Positions 1-11,340 of a DNA stretch of 64,000 nt are shown piece by piece. Origin of the DNA: Rostratula benghalensis. Its lineage: Eukaryota > Chordata > Aves > Charadriiformes > Rostratulidae. Positions within the stretch are counted from its first letter, which is position 1. Every line of letters begins with the position of its first letter. The stretch is from NCBI GenBank assembly GCA_013399305.1, contig VXAI01000020.1:5960607-6024606 (forward strand), given 5' to 3'. The notes beneath the pieces were generated by a model that saw only the letters and a list, made by a program, of their open reading frames with translations, had not been told where the DNA came from and searched no databases. Made by a program: the position numbers and the translations under genes.

Positions 1-1190
1 CAGCACTGTAATGAAAATTCTTTGAGGTTGTTCTGACAAAATTACATGATCTAATCCTAGTTCAGTTAAATCAGTTTGGTTTTTCTCATCAATTTAATCT
101 GAGTATGGAACAAGCTCTTAATATAAGTTATGTACAAAAATGTTAAACCTTGGAGTAAAGCAGCGTAGCTGGGCAGGTTATACATCGAGTAAAGCATGCC
201 AGTTCATTTCAACAACTTATAGTTTATTTGTACCATTTCCTTCTCTGTGGTTGTGAAAAGCTTTCTCTGCCTGCCCTGTTCTACTGGTGATACTGTTGTC
301 TGCACCTACTGACTAGAAGAAGTAGACTTTGCAGCTCCAAACAGCATTGTGTTGTGTGCTGTGAGTTTTCGTGTTGGCAAACAGGATTCCTTGTGCCCCG
401 GTAGCTGTATTGTGCAAGCAGCCATGTGTTTTGTTCTTAGAACTTCTTTTCTAACTCATGGAGCAGGGCATGACAGAAGGGAGAGAAATTGATCAAAAAG
501 TGAGGCTGAAGACACAAAAATTTTTACTTGTGTGCTCCACTACAGAAGCATTAATTAGGATAATGCTTAATTTGCATCAGAGCTTGTTAGGAAGTATTTT
601 CAATGTGACTTCTTCCAGAACAATAAATCAGGTTAGCTGTGCAATACTTCAGCTGGATCCTGAGCGTTATTGCTAGATTTCACATCCTGGATGTCTGGCA
701 AAGTGTTCAAACACCACTGTGAGTTGATTCTTTCATCCATATTTTTGTCATTGATTTAACACTGTAACTGATATATCTAATGGTCGCTTTTTGTAAATTC
801 CTAGTAATTTTCTTACCTTGTTTTTGAAATGGAAGAATTGTCCATTTTCTAGACTGCAATCTATACTCACCAGGAATCTTTCTAATCTGACACTAATAGC
901 ATTCCATTGCACTTGTCTCCTGCAAGTATATCCTGCAGGTTTTAGTCTCAAATTTGCTTTTTTAAAGAGTCAATACACAGACTTATTTTTACCCTGTTAA
1001 GCTTGCAGAATTTGGTTTCTCTGTGTAAATAAAGGAACCTTGACGCATTATGTATCTGCTTGAAGGTACTGAGGAAATCCAATCATTTCCTGGTTTTCTT
1101 CTAAACCCAAAAATATATTGAAAACAGTTCTTGAAATCAGTGGGGAATAAAATAACTGTGTTCTCCATGTTTTTTCAAGTAACCATCATG

Positions 1191-1259
1191 TACACTAACT
1201 ATAGCATTGTACTATAGTTAGTGTATATGTGAATATACACTATATATATATATAGTGTA
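1191..1259. repeat. Two adjacent inverted repeats (hairpins)
   Basis: Positions 1191-1204 and 1212-1225 are exact reverse complements (14-bp arms, loop CATTGTA at 1205-1211). Ten bases on, 1236-1259 is a perfect 24-bp palindrome with a (TA)n centre. Both units begin with TACACT and end with AGTGTA, so they may share an origin, such as a small palindromic element or repeated slippage and inversion. The structure is read directly from the sequence. Its origin is unknown. Confidence 0.85.
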
Positions 1260-2360
1260 CTACACTGTAGGGGTAGTATGTGTGAGCATACACAGGTGCA
1301 ACTGCAAGTATGGGGATAATAGCTGAGAAAGTAATTTTTAATTGACTTGCCCTGGTTCCCATACCTTAGATCCACGTATCCCAGGTCTGTGCAGACGCTC
1401 GGAATGTTCTGCAGGTGCCTCCTTTCTCTGCTCCCTCTCTCCTGTAAGTGATTCCTCCAGTGTTAGAGATACGACTTTTACAAAAGCAAAAAGGCAAAAC
1501 CACAAAAGCTTTCATCCCTCCTCCTCCAAACCTGCTCATTTATACAAAACACCATGGGATTCTTCATCTTGGTACCTTCTGGCACTTGGATCTGAAGGGT
1601 GATGGAGCCCCTAGGGCAGCTCAGGCTTCCATTGCCTTCAGTAGATCATCGGAGGTATGAAGGGGACTTTTGGAGTTGCATTAAGCATCTGGTCATGAGG
1701 ATAGTGGAAGGAGCATTCCATATCTCTGTCTTGGTTTATTGCCATTTTGTTGTGGGTTTTTTCTTGAAAAAAACCTGTCTTTTCTTGTGCCTGTTTCTAC
1801 TGATTTATCTTAAAGGATCCTCTCTCTGATGTGCTCAGATGTTTGATTTGTGGACCTGTGCATTTAGGTGTGGTGTTTTAGGAGGTCACCATTTCAACCA
1901 GCTTTTTTCTTTCTCTGTGGGGGTTACCACTTACAGCAGATGTTAATTTACACCAAATTTCCAGCTGTTCCAAATCACTGAGATACTTGCTCAGAACAGT
2001 TAATTCTGAACAAGTGCACTCAGAAAATCCAGTGCAACTGGGCAACGCCCCACCCCCCAACTAAAAGCTAAGAAAACCAATAATTACTAAACCTAAAAAA
2101 AAACCCCAACCCAAAACCTACACACCTAAACAGTTACATATACTGCCTCCTTATGGACAGTACTTGGAAATATTTTTTCAATTTTTTTTTTAATGTAAGT
2201 TTTATATCTTTCTATCTTCCTTCACAGATTGTCTGCTGGTAGAATTTAGTTTTTATGAGGGAAAGGGTCACAAAACAGTTATACATAAAACTTAAAAAAA
2301 TAACTTTGCACTTTTTCCCAAGTGAGGGATAATTGTAGCATTACTCTGTTTGACTTCATG

Positions 2361-2405
2361 NNNNNNNNNNNNNNNNNNNNNNNNNNNNNNNNNNNNNNNN
2401 NNNNN
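2361..2405. other. Assembly gap (45 N)
   Basis: A run of 45 N lies 37 bp upstream of the first SPIDR exon. The acceptor and its polypyrimidine-like tract after the gap are intact, but part of the branch-point region may be hidden. Open frames that cross this gap are not meaningful. Confidence 0.99.
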
Positions 2406-2442
2406 TTAAGAAAAATTATTTTTACAAATATTTCTATTTTAG

Positions 2443-2600
2443 ATGAATCAGAGTTCATTGACTGGGAGAAGGATAGCGATTCTGCTGACAGGTGTGATGG
2501 ATCAGAAAAAGATGAGAGCTTACTGGAGATATCAGACTCAGACTCGTGCACAAATCTTAGTTCTCTGCCTGTCAAAGAGAAGACTGATGAGCTTTGTACA
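2443..2600 (+). CDS. SPIDR: SPIDR internal exon A (FIDWE / acidic Ser-rich segment)
   Basis: This internal exon of SPIDR is 158 nt long. The product is a nuclear scaffold reported to bridge the BLM helicase and RAD51 during homologous recombination. The acceptor is TTCTATTTTAG and the donor is ACA|GTAAGAAA. The exon opens with two bases of a split codon and ends on a full codon. It encodes 52 complete codons with the features ESEFIDWEKDSDS, then SLLEISDSDSC, then KEKTDELCT. Recalled human SPIDR (about residues 121-175) has DELQFIDWEIDSD, VEISDCASC and SDEKLSELPK in the same order and spacing, which is the basis for the call. No catalytic domain is present; the segment is acidic, Ser-rich and probably disordered. 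LLEISDSDS (2520-2546) resembles a SUMO-interacting motif. The next exon continues in phase 40 kb downstream. The match is from memory, not from an alignment. Confidence 0.93.
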
Positions 2601-2844
2601 GTAAGAAACTGTTTCAAGTTTTTTTTAAAAAAAGTAAAAAGCTTCTACTATAATTATGGAGTATTCATTTTATATTGTTTTTGATTTGGAGCAACATGAG
2701 GTTTTGGCTTCTCTCATCTCTCCAGAAGGAATTCTGTACACAAGAATTTCAAGGCATTTTCTCTGACTGCCAAACCTCAAAGCAAGCAGTGCCCCACGTG
2801 TGGAGTTTGGTAAGGTGGTCACGTTCATGAGGTGCCTGAGGTAG
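2601..2844 (+). other. SPIDR: Start of the 40 kb SPIDR intron
   Basis: The intron starts at a strong GTAAGAAA donor. This stretch is AT-rich with no recognisable element until the CR1 fragment that follows. The whole intron runs to 42721. Confidence 0.8.
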
Positions 2845-3080
2845 GAAGGCACCTCTGGAGCTCATGTAGTCTGCTCAAAGCAGGATCAGATGGAGCCAGC
2901 TGGGTTGGATGGATGGGTGGGATGGATGGATGGATCTCTATGGGTTTTGAGGATCTCCAAGGAAAGAGATTCCACAACCTCTCTGGCCAACCTATGCCAG
3001 TGCTCAGTTGTCTTCCCAGTATGGAAATTTATTCTTACATTTAAATGGAATTTCTTGTCTTTCAATGAGTGTGCAAAAAG
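2845..3080 (-). mobile_element. CR1 retroposon 3' fragment
   Basis: Read on the + strand, this shows the reverse complement of the CR1 3' region: CACCTCTGGAGCTCATGTAG, CTGCTCAAAGCAGGATCAG, TTTGAGGATCTCCAAGG, CCACAACCTCTCTGG and the TTAAATGGAATTTC block, all in the usual order. A GGATGG simple repeat has expanded inside it at 2903-2936, where CR1 copies normally have unique sequence. It is diverged and lacks the terminal octamer tail. It lies just inside the intron, antisense to SPIDR. Confidence 0.85.
2903..2936. repeat. (GGAT)n-like microsatellite inside CR1
   Basis: GGTTGGATGGATGGGTGGGATGG and following GGAT units form an imperfect tetranucleotide tract of about 34 bp within the CR1 copy. 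It is likely to vary in length between individuals. Confidence 0.8.
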
Positions 3081-3399
3081 GTGATGAAGTGACTAGGTTT
3101 CCATCACAGAGATGTGATGATCTGGATTCTCTCCAACCTCTGACTGCCTGTCACAAGTTGATGTCCAAATTTCCTGTAACATGGTGGTTGAGACAGTTAC
3201 CTTTTCAGTACTTGCAGAGCTTGCCTGTATAAACTCCGGGTCTCGTGACTAGAGCATGTTCTGAGAGCGCTGATGAGACAAGGGACTAATTACAGGACTC
3301 CCTATGTCACTGAAAAGCGATGAGTATTGGAGGGCTCGGGAAAGGAGCAGAAATCATCGAATCGTACCAGCTAAGATTTTGGTAGTGGGATTTTTTTAT

Positions 3400-3670
3400 T
3401 TTGTTTCGGGTGTTGCTGGGTTGCCGCGGCCAGGAGCTGCCGGGGGATCCCGGCAGAGGGCGCCGCAGGCTCGGGCTGCGCGGCGGCGGCGGCAGCGATC
3501 ACGGCCCCGCCCTCAGCTCCGGCCGCCGCCTCCCGCGGGCCCGGCCCGGCCCTCCGGGGGCTCCTCTGCCCGCGGGCCCGGCCCCGGCACGCAGGGTGGA
3601 GCTGTGCCGCCTCCCGTGGACGGGGGAGGGAGACTGGCTGAGCTCCGGTCGTCGAGAAGGGATGGGGACG
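3400..3670. promoter_or_regulatory. Intragenic CpG island
   Basis: By hand count there are about 34 CpG dinucleotides in 3421-3660, with GCGGCGGCGGCGGC and repeated CCCGCGGGCCCGG blocks. A consensus Sp1-type GC box lies on the minus strand (GGCCCCGCCC at 3503-3512). CpGs continue into the AT-rich flanks up to about 3850 (for example ATCGAATCG, GTACGAACGGAGTACGG), so the region seems to have escaped CpG decay. The surrounding intron is AT-rich and CpG-poor. It lies 0.8 kb downstream of a SPIDR exon. This pattern fits an unmethylated alternative promoter or regulatory element. No TATA box, TSS motif or recognised first exon is visible. It may also be a GC-rich insertion. Confidence 0.6.
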
Positions 3671-6600
3671 GGTATGAGGGTGGCTGCTACCGAACCGGAT
3701 TAAAGTCTTACTAAAACTCAATTTAAATTTATGTAGCGATCCTTCATTAAAATCGCCGTGAGAGAGTACGAACGGAGTACGGTATTGAATTCTGCTCGCA
3801 GAGGGAGAGAGGTCTCCAGTTTCCCAGTGAATCGGGCCCATAGCAGGGTCCTGCTGCCTTGCTGCGGGTGGAGGGTGAAAAAAGTGGGTCTGGACTTAGT
3901 GCATAGCAGCATGCCGGCTGCTGCAGCTTTTGACACGTTTGCACAGGTATCCATAGCATTATAGCATCTGTACCACAGAGTTCAGCACGGTTGAGCCAAA
4001 TATTTTTCAGATTCTTGAAGAATTTATTAAAAATCGCTCAAGTCCTGGGCAGCGGTATCAGAAGAGAACGCACAGTCTCTGGAAACCTGGAAAAACAGGA
4101 TGGGTTTTATACAAGCAGTAAAAGTTGTTCAGCTTTTATTATACCAAGATGACTTACCCCAATGCAGATGCAGATCTGGATAGAAGTTATGAAACACATT
4201 CATGTTAGTAAATGGTGCTCACGAGAGGGCTTTTTTCAGATGGAACCATACCGTAAGAAGTTTTTAACCCTAAGCAGAATAGTTATGCTGCTACAAAAGA
4301 TGTGGATACACTGGGAATATATGGAATCTGCGGATTTCCCTTTCTCCCTTTCCAGTTGGACTGCCAGGCTGTGTTAACTTTCATGAGTGGTCAGCCTCGC
4401 CAAGTAAGCTTTCTTCTGGGAATTTGGTGCATGCAGCAGGGTAACTCCCCAGTGATCGCTGTGGCTGTTGCAGTCTTTGTTTTGCTTTACTTGGGTTATG
4501 CTTTTTTTCCTAGAAAAAATCGCAGGCGAGCTGTTTGAGAGGTTTCCAAAGCAGAATAGAAAAGCAGAGTTCACTATAGGAGGTCATTTGCTGTACAAGT
4601 ATTCTTTAAAAAGGCCTGTTAATTTTGTGGCCTAGTTCGCAGTGGGGGAAGGAAAAGAAGCCAAAAGTTGATATATCATCATTTTTGTGGTATTTACTAA
4701 ATCTCTGGAACCTAATGGAGTGTGTGGATAATCAAAAGACCATGAAATTTATTTTACCCCACTTCAAAATATGCCAAATACCAAGAGGTTCTGGAGGTTT
4801 AGGAGTGCTGCCAAAGTATCTTTATGGTAGTATTTACCCATGGTAGGAGTGTACTGAGTTTCTAAAGGGATCTCAGAAGATGAATAACTTTACAGCTTTT
4901 TTTCACCCCTTATACCAATAGTTCTAACTTGAAAATTACTTCTGTGATAAGTAACTACGTAGAAAGAGTCGTGTATTGTTTTGGTATGAAGATAAAACTT
5001 GCTTATCTGCTGGGTGTAAAGCTATAGTCCTTCCTATAGTTTCAGTTTATGTTCCAGGTCCCTGTGCTGTGTCTTTCTATCAACTAGCCACCTCTGACGT
5101 GTCAAGCTGCTTGATAGAGAATAATGATGAGGGCAAGCTGAGGCTGGTCTTGTGGTAAGCAGCTGTTCCCTAATTTTTGGTCTTGGTTCAATTCACAATT
5201 TTTGAAGAAAACGTACACGATAGGACATGGTCATGCTTTACTTTCCTTCTTATATTTTTAGGGGATGGAAGAGTTATTTTTGTAATTGTTAGCTTTCATT
5301 TGACCTGTAACTAGTTGAATTTTGCTTAAGGTGATGCAGGACAATGATCTGGCAAGGCCTGATCCTAGGTGGTTTTATCCTGAGATTTTCTCTTTTTCCA
5401 GCTGCATGTGGTAGATGCCTAGCTGACCTTTTTCTTGGAGACTGTGGTGTTAAAATAAAGATTAACCATTAATGTTAATTTTTCAGCATACATGTTTTTT
5501 AGACTGCTCCTTGCAGTTACCTCAAATTTGATCTAACACTTTTATGTTCTGATAATGTCTACTTTTTGCTTGACTTGGGCAGAGACCTTTCTCATGAGCT
5601 GAGGTTCTGTAGTTTTTAAGAATTGTTCATCTATGAATTCTTTTCAATTTCTAAATATTGTAATGCTAGGTATTAAACGAGATCTAGTGTTCTTGTACGT
5701 GAATTCATGTCTTCTGCCATGTTACCTCTTAAACTGGGAACTTTCTCTGGACGTTTGCATGGAATGGCATCAGATCCTGCCTTAAAAAGCTTTCTGTAGC
5801 TTAACCTCTCAAAGTAGGCCAGCGTTTTTATGTAGTATATAATTTTGGTATCATACAGAGTACGATCCTTTCTTTTTGTTCCATAAATCTATCCGTTTCT
5901 GCTGGGTAGCTAGATTTGCTTGCTTTATATGTGAGGAAAGTGAGATATATCCCAGACTTGTGTGAGGAGAATTTTTTGCCCTTTATATTGCTAATGTATA
6001 GGAGTTAGTCGTCTGTACTCGTCATGCAGCATTAATAAAGCTTAGTTGATGTTTGCAGACCCTCTTTATTGCAGAGCACACTCATAAGCTTGTCTGCTGA
6101 TCTTAACTTCTAATTTGGCTGAAAATGCATCAAAAAGCCACATGGTTTGTTTACTTTAAATACATATAGAATGGTAAGAACCCCAAAGTATCTTGCTGTT
6201 TGATGATATACAACTGAAAAAGAGAATTGCCATAATTTATGTTTCAAAGCTCTGTTGAAGATTACCACTGTGTTCTTAGCTCTCTATTGTGCTGCAGCCT
6301 GTGTGTGCTGACAGTGGGCAATCCGGTGGGATGTTGTTGAGTCTTGTGCACAAATCATTGTAATGTTGTGCCAAAGGTTAATTTTTGTGTTTTCTCTGAG
6401 GGAAGAACACATTATTTGAGAAATCATTCCTGAGTGTGGATGTATGTAGGTGTATGTCTTTTATCTGAGGTGTTTTCATCTGTCAAAATAAGGTTCATTC
6501 AGTTGCTTAGTTAATTTATTGCCATCTTAATATTGCTTTAAAAAAAAAACCCCAAACTTTGTCCTTCTGGGGCAGTACTTTTAGGGGATTCTAATGAAAT

Positions 6601-6980
6601 ATCTAATGAAGTTCTGAAATGATCCCTTAAAAGGTGACTAGGCCAAGATTCTGCTGTTATTTCTGGGCCTGCTTTTATGTCCTTGTTCTCTTGATCCATT
6701 ACAGTGGTAATTATGACTATCATTGGCTTGGTAATTAGATTTGATTCTAGAACTATTGTTGTGTAACAATTTAAAATAGGGTATCTCAAGGTAGGGAATC
6801 GTTATTATGGCAAATGGAATTTGTGCCATCCTGTCAGACTGATGACTTAACACTGATAAAGGCTGATGGTATGGCCAGGTTATTGCAAGCAATTATTTTT
6901 GTCAGTCTGCTACCAAATGAAGCTTATTAGAATACATGCAAGAATACCCCCAGGCTTACTACTATTTCTAAATGTGAACT
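3671..6980 (+). other. SPIDR: SPIDR intron, no assigned gene
   Basis: I see no repeat family or RNA gene here. There is one exon-like 48-nt segment (4356-4403) with a good acceptor (TTTCTCCCTTTCCAG) and donor (CAA|GTAAGC). It sits inside an open frame of 78 codons at 4302-4538, whose end is strongly hydrophobic and then basic. It is described as a finding because nothing supports expression. The stretch 4600-6980 is AT-rich with scattered A/T runs. Confidence 0.6.
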
Positions 6981-7170
6981 TCATGGAATAATTCAGGTTG
7001 GAGGTGACTTCAAAACGTCTGCAGTTCAACCTGCACCAACCAGGCTCAGGAGCAAGGTCAGACAAGGTTGCTTAGGGCTTTGTCCAGTTGGATGTTGGAA
7101 AACTGTAAGGATGAAGACAGCGTAACCAGTCTGAGCAACCTTCCCTGCTTCTCTCCTCCCTGTCTCCCAA
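6981..7170 (-). mobile_element. CR1 retroposon 3' fragment, diverged
   Basis: The + strand reads TCATGGAATAATTCAGGTTGG, GGTGACTTCAAAACG, CAGACAAGGTTGCTTAGGGC, TTTGTCCAGTTGGATG and AAGGATGAAGACAG. This is the antisense order of a CR1 3' end starting at its terminal repeat. Many substitutions indicate an old copy. Its 5' limit (high coordinate) is uncertain. Confidence 0.72.
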
Positions 7171-10100
7171 AAAACTGGAACCTTAATTTTCTGTATAGAA
7201 CTGGTCTCTTCTAGCAGGTCTCTCCAGGTGGGCTTTTTAGGGAAAAGACAAAAAGTCAAGAGTGGTATGGAAACAGATGCCTCTTACGTGTGTATCAGGG
7301 AGGGGGAATGATTTGTACTTCAGCAGCAGACAAAACTGAGCTTATGCATGTGCACCAGCTGTGTTCTGCCACATCCCACCTGCAGGAATATCTCTGCATC
7401 TCCTGATCCAGAAATGAAGCATTGAAGGTTTTTTCCCTTCATCACAGACAATAGTTCCCCTCTCAACTTTCTGTTTCCGTGATTTGCTCAGGTTATCAGG
7501 CAAGGAAACAACATGTTTCTGGGTGAGCTGTGGCCACCTTCTTAGCTTAAGTCTCCAGTTAAACAACAACCCCATTAATTTTAAAACAGGATCGAAGATA
7601 TTAGTTCAGCTAATACCTAACTGGCTTAGATGTTCCTTGCTTTGATGGTTTAAAGTATCTTGGAAAGATTTTTCATGATAATTCTGAGACACAGGAATTG
7701 AAATCTCAGTGTAGCTGAGTTGATTCATTATGCTTCTCAAGAATTGATGCAGTCAGTCATGTGAGTGTCTTGATACTCATTCAGTGTCTTTTCTGTGGTG
7801 TAAAAATGTTGAAAGTTCACGGTACCCGTTTTGAAGGAAGTTTCTTTGATTACAGTTGTCATACATATGTGTGATTGCAAGTATGTGTGGATGCTCTCTT
7901 ATGTGATCCGGAGTGTCACTGAGGTAGCTGTACTTCTTTGTGCCTAGTTTGTGAAATTCCTTGGATGTATTAACTGAGCATAACAGACTCCTGTGTACCA
8001 CATCCTGGATGTACAACATCTGACGGATCACAGGAGCTATCACAGTGACATAAACAGACTTTAGACCTTGCTGCTTTGTGTTGTCATTCCCAGACTGCAT
8101 TTTTGTGTTGTTTGAAGCACTGGGCTTTTTGTGTGTGCTAATCCAGCCCCTCTGCTTTGTTTAACTTGAGGCTTCAGCTGAGCCCCGTATTCTTTCTTAC
8201 ACAGCTCTGGAAAGCAACAACTTTAAGTGCAGTTGACAGCATTGCTATCTTGGCATCCACGTATCAAATGCCCCCTTCTTTACTGCCTCCCCCCCTTCCT
8301 TCCCACATTTGCCTGGTGTTTTAAACAAGATTCAAGTGGCCTGTGTTAGTTTTCCCTTGGCTGCATGCTGCAGGAGGCATCTGCATTTCCTCAGGTCTGG
8401 CACCTCTTGGCAGCATGGCTCTCTTCACAGTACTGCAAAGGATCTTCAGGAGTATTAAGGAGAAGCAAAGTGGTATTGGTTTGCACTGTCAGGGCCCCAA
8501 CATGCATCTCAAGAGGTGAAGTAAGGAAAGAGGGTTTCATCTGTCTCCTGTTGGTGGCTTGCCCAGTGCTACAGCAGAAGAGGCTACAGGAAGGAGTAGA
8601 CCATGCAGTGCTGGGAGTGCAGTGCTCTCCTCTGAAAGGAGAGAAAGGATAAAGCCAGAGGAACTAAAACATTAATAGGAAGTTGAAAGCTTTTATCTTA
8701 TTTGCTTCCTCACCCCTGATGAGGCTCTGTACTGTTTGCCATTATGGATAATTTACTAATAGTTTTGTGCTCTGCAAGGAGCTGTGAGCACAGTGAGAAA
8801 GCTACTGGGTTTTGATTTGACTAACTTTGTCTTCCAAACTGTCTCAGGACTCCTGAGGCCAAATTGGAGGACAGATTGATTTAGAATTTGTTTTAAATCC
8901 TTTTTGAAGGAAATAGTGGAAGAGAAATGCCAGGGTAATGCACAGGACCAGTCTTAATTTCTTGTTTTGATAAATGTGCTTTCTAAATACTGTGGTTCTG
9001 GGAGGAGGCATTAACAGAGTAGATTGGCTAAAGGCTTGAATTCTCTAAAAATCTTTGGTTCAATCTTTCTTGGGGGTTGTCACTTTGTTTTAAAAATAAA
9101 TTTATGATCTTTTAGTGGCTAGTTCTGTCGCCCATCATGCCAGATCATTGCATCAGGCAAAGACCCCAATATCCAGGGAAAGTATAATGCTCTTTAACTA
9201 GCAGGCGTATTTGTTGTATCTGGTGGTGAAAAAAAACATTTCTTGTCCATTTAGGCTGCCTAGTGCAGTTGCAGCTTTTATTTTTTCGCAAGTGAACCTT
9301 CCTGGTCTAGGGATTTGTGACAGCAGTACAGGACAGACCGTTCACTATCTCAAAAAAAAAAAAAAATGCATGTGTAATACTGCTTAAAGAATGGCTATTA
9401 AGTTAAAACATGGTATTTAAATGTCCAAGGTCGTCCAGTTCCTTGTAGAACAAGTACAGCATGAGGTGTACCAAAATCCTCCAACTATCCCAGTATTTAG
9501 GCTTTGTCTTCTTGGGAGCTTCCTGTCACTTTTCACCAAAAGAGAACTATTTGGTGATAGAGGTTAGTGTACACTGCACGGAATCCTTGTAGAATCTACT
9601 GAATTGTGGAGATCTGGAAATAAATTTAGAATATCTTAGAAAACACAGGAAGACTAAAGTTTAGAAACTATTCTATACTAACCTTGGGGCTACTAAACCC
9701 CTTAAGGTTTTTCCAGTGTGGTTTTCCCTCTCTTTAATGGATGAAGCCCTTGTATATCTGGTTTTGGTTTTATCTTGCATGGAAGAAGGCAGTTATGTGG
9801 GGGTTTTGTTTTGTTTTGTGGTTTCCAGTCATGCCACTGTATCTTTTGCTTGGAAAGAATGCAGTTTGGGGATATGGTATGGGGAACAGGACATTTGTTC
9901 CTGGCTCCCATCGTATTGTGGAAATGTGTGGGATAGATAAGAGAGGAGTAATTTGGGGCAGAATAAATGGAATAAAATGGAAAATGTTTATAATAAAGCT
10001 TAAGAAATTTGGAGGTGGGAGCTTTTGGTTGGTGGGTACTGGTTTTCTTGGGGACAATGAGATGGGACTGGGGTGGGGTGAAATCTTAACTTCTCTCATA

Positions 10101-11340
10101 TCCAGTTTGGCAGGGTCTGTGTCATGTTCTGTTGCTCTTGCTTTGTGATAAACAGTTTCTATGCAAACATCTGAATCATCTGCAGATGACAATTCAGATT
10201 TATAGTTCTTTTGTTATCAGGACACTTACATTCCAGACTAATAACTCTGTTGACTTATTAACCCTTTCTGTGGAGTGATGGGCTGTAACTCCAGAACTGT
10301 AACATATTAAAGAGGATTTTGCCTGCTCTGAAAGAATCTCATGTGTATGCCACCTGCATACAACCCTGCTCCCATGTGGGTGGTTTTTTTTTTGTTGTTT
10401 GTTTGATAATTGTTTTTGTTTTTTCTTTTCCCCTTTCACATATTGCTATTTACCATCAGGCCAGGGCAGCAGCCTTGACTTACTTGATGGTTTTGTCTTT
10501 GTCCTTGGTCTCTCAAATAAATTGAGAGCTCCTAAATTGTTAGTTGATATGATACCTCTCCCACTACTCACAACTTCAGCCCGGCTTTATTATTCCTGTT
10601 TCCTGGACACATGAAGAAGCTGTTTCACCTGGCTGTTGATTCACTGCTCAGGCCCAGCACAGTGGCATACTTCTTGAATTGGTTCCAGTCATTGTACTCC
10701 CACTCTGTCTTCTCTTCCCAGCATGATTGCTATTTCATTCACTTGTCCCCATTCACCCTCACCTGGTCATTGCTCGGCCTCGGGTCACTGGTTCTCTCTT
10801 GCCTAATACAACTATTTAGTTCTGTGCTATCAAATACTCACATCTGGTTGCAGCTCTTCAGAAATGGTGGCTGTGGCAGCTCCTTACATCAGGTGTCTCA
10901 CCACTGCAGTGCTGTTGTGGCAGCATCCAGTGTTCTGCACACAACTTTTGTTTTCCTGAGTGTATTTTTCTCATCATTACACCAGTGGAAGAAAGCCCTC
11001 TTCTCCCTTTGTAGGAATCTTGGTGGGGCTGCTGGGAAGTTTGATGCTTGTGAGAGGGGATGACTTGTGGGTATTTTTGAGACACCTTGACACCTTCCTG
11101 TGTGTAGGAAAGGGACCGTTGAAGCTAAGTGAGAAAAGTGGACTGGAATTGTCTGGTTGTGAAGGCAAATATGATGGGCAGAGCAGCTTCTTCCTGATAG
11201 AAAGTGGTCATGGATGAGAAAAGTTGAGGTTTGTGTAGGAGTTCAGCAGCTTTTCAGAGTATGTAGAAACACCACAACTTTAGAAATCCATTAAGTTGGC
11301 ACATCAACCTGTGGATAGAAGTTTTGGCTCTCACGTTCAC
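7171..11340 (+). other. SPIDR: SPIDR intron, nothing assignable
   Basis: This is plain intronic sequence. A 107-codon open frame on the minus strand (7777-8100) and frames at 9741-10192 and 10611-11063 show no recognised domain, no splice context and no homology I know. An A run lies at 9352-9365. The segment 9760-10090 is G-rich on the + strand, which explains its long complementary frames. Confidence 0.6.

Larger units (their letters stand above)
1..2442 (+). other. SPIDR: SPIDR intron, 3' part (upstream end outside window)
   Basis: This is the tail of the intron that precedes the first visible SPIDR exon. It ends in a TTCTATTTTAG acceptor at 2432-2442. I see no exon in it: the expected preceding SPIDR segment (the Ser-rich stretch just before the FIDWE motif) is absent on both strands. 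It contains a hairpin cluster at 1191-1259, a C/A-rich patch near 2041-2125 and an assembly gap at 2361-2405. The rest is AT-rich sequence with no recognisable repeat family. Confidence 0.75.

Noticed and set aside
3304..3841. Overlapping frames of 100-156 codons on both strands in the CpG island
   Set aside because: GC-rich DNA has few stop codons, so long frames on several strands are expected. The translations are low-complexity Pro/Ala/Arg/Gly with no domain.
9741..10192. 135-codon (+) and 140-codon (-) overlapping frames
   Set aside because: They mirror each other over a G-rich stretch low in stop codons. No domain is visible.
10611..11063. 150-codon + frame
   Set aside because: Hydrophobic, Ser/Leu/Phe-rich translation with no recognised family, no splice or promoter context, and an overlapping frame on the other strand. 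Probably chance in pyrimidine-rich sequence.
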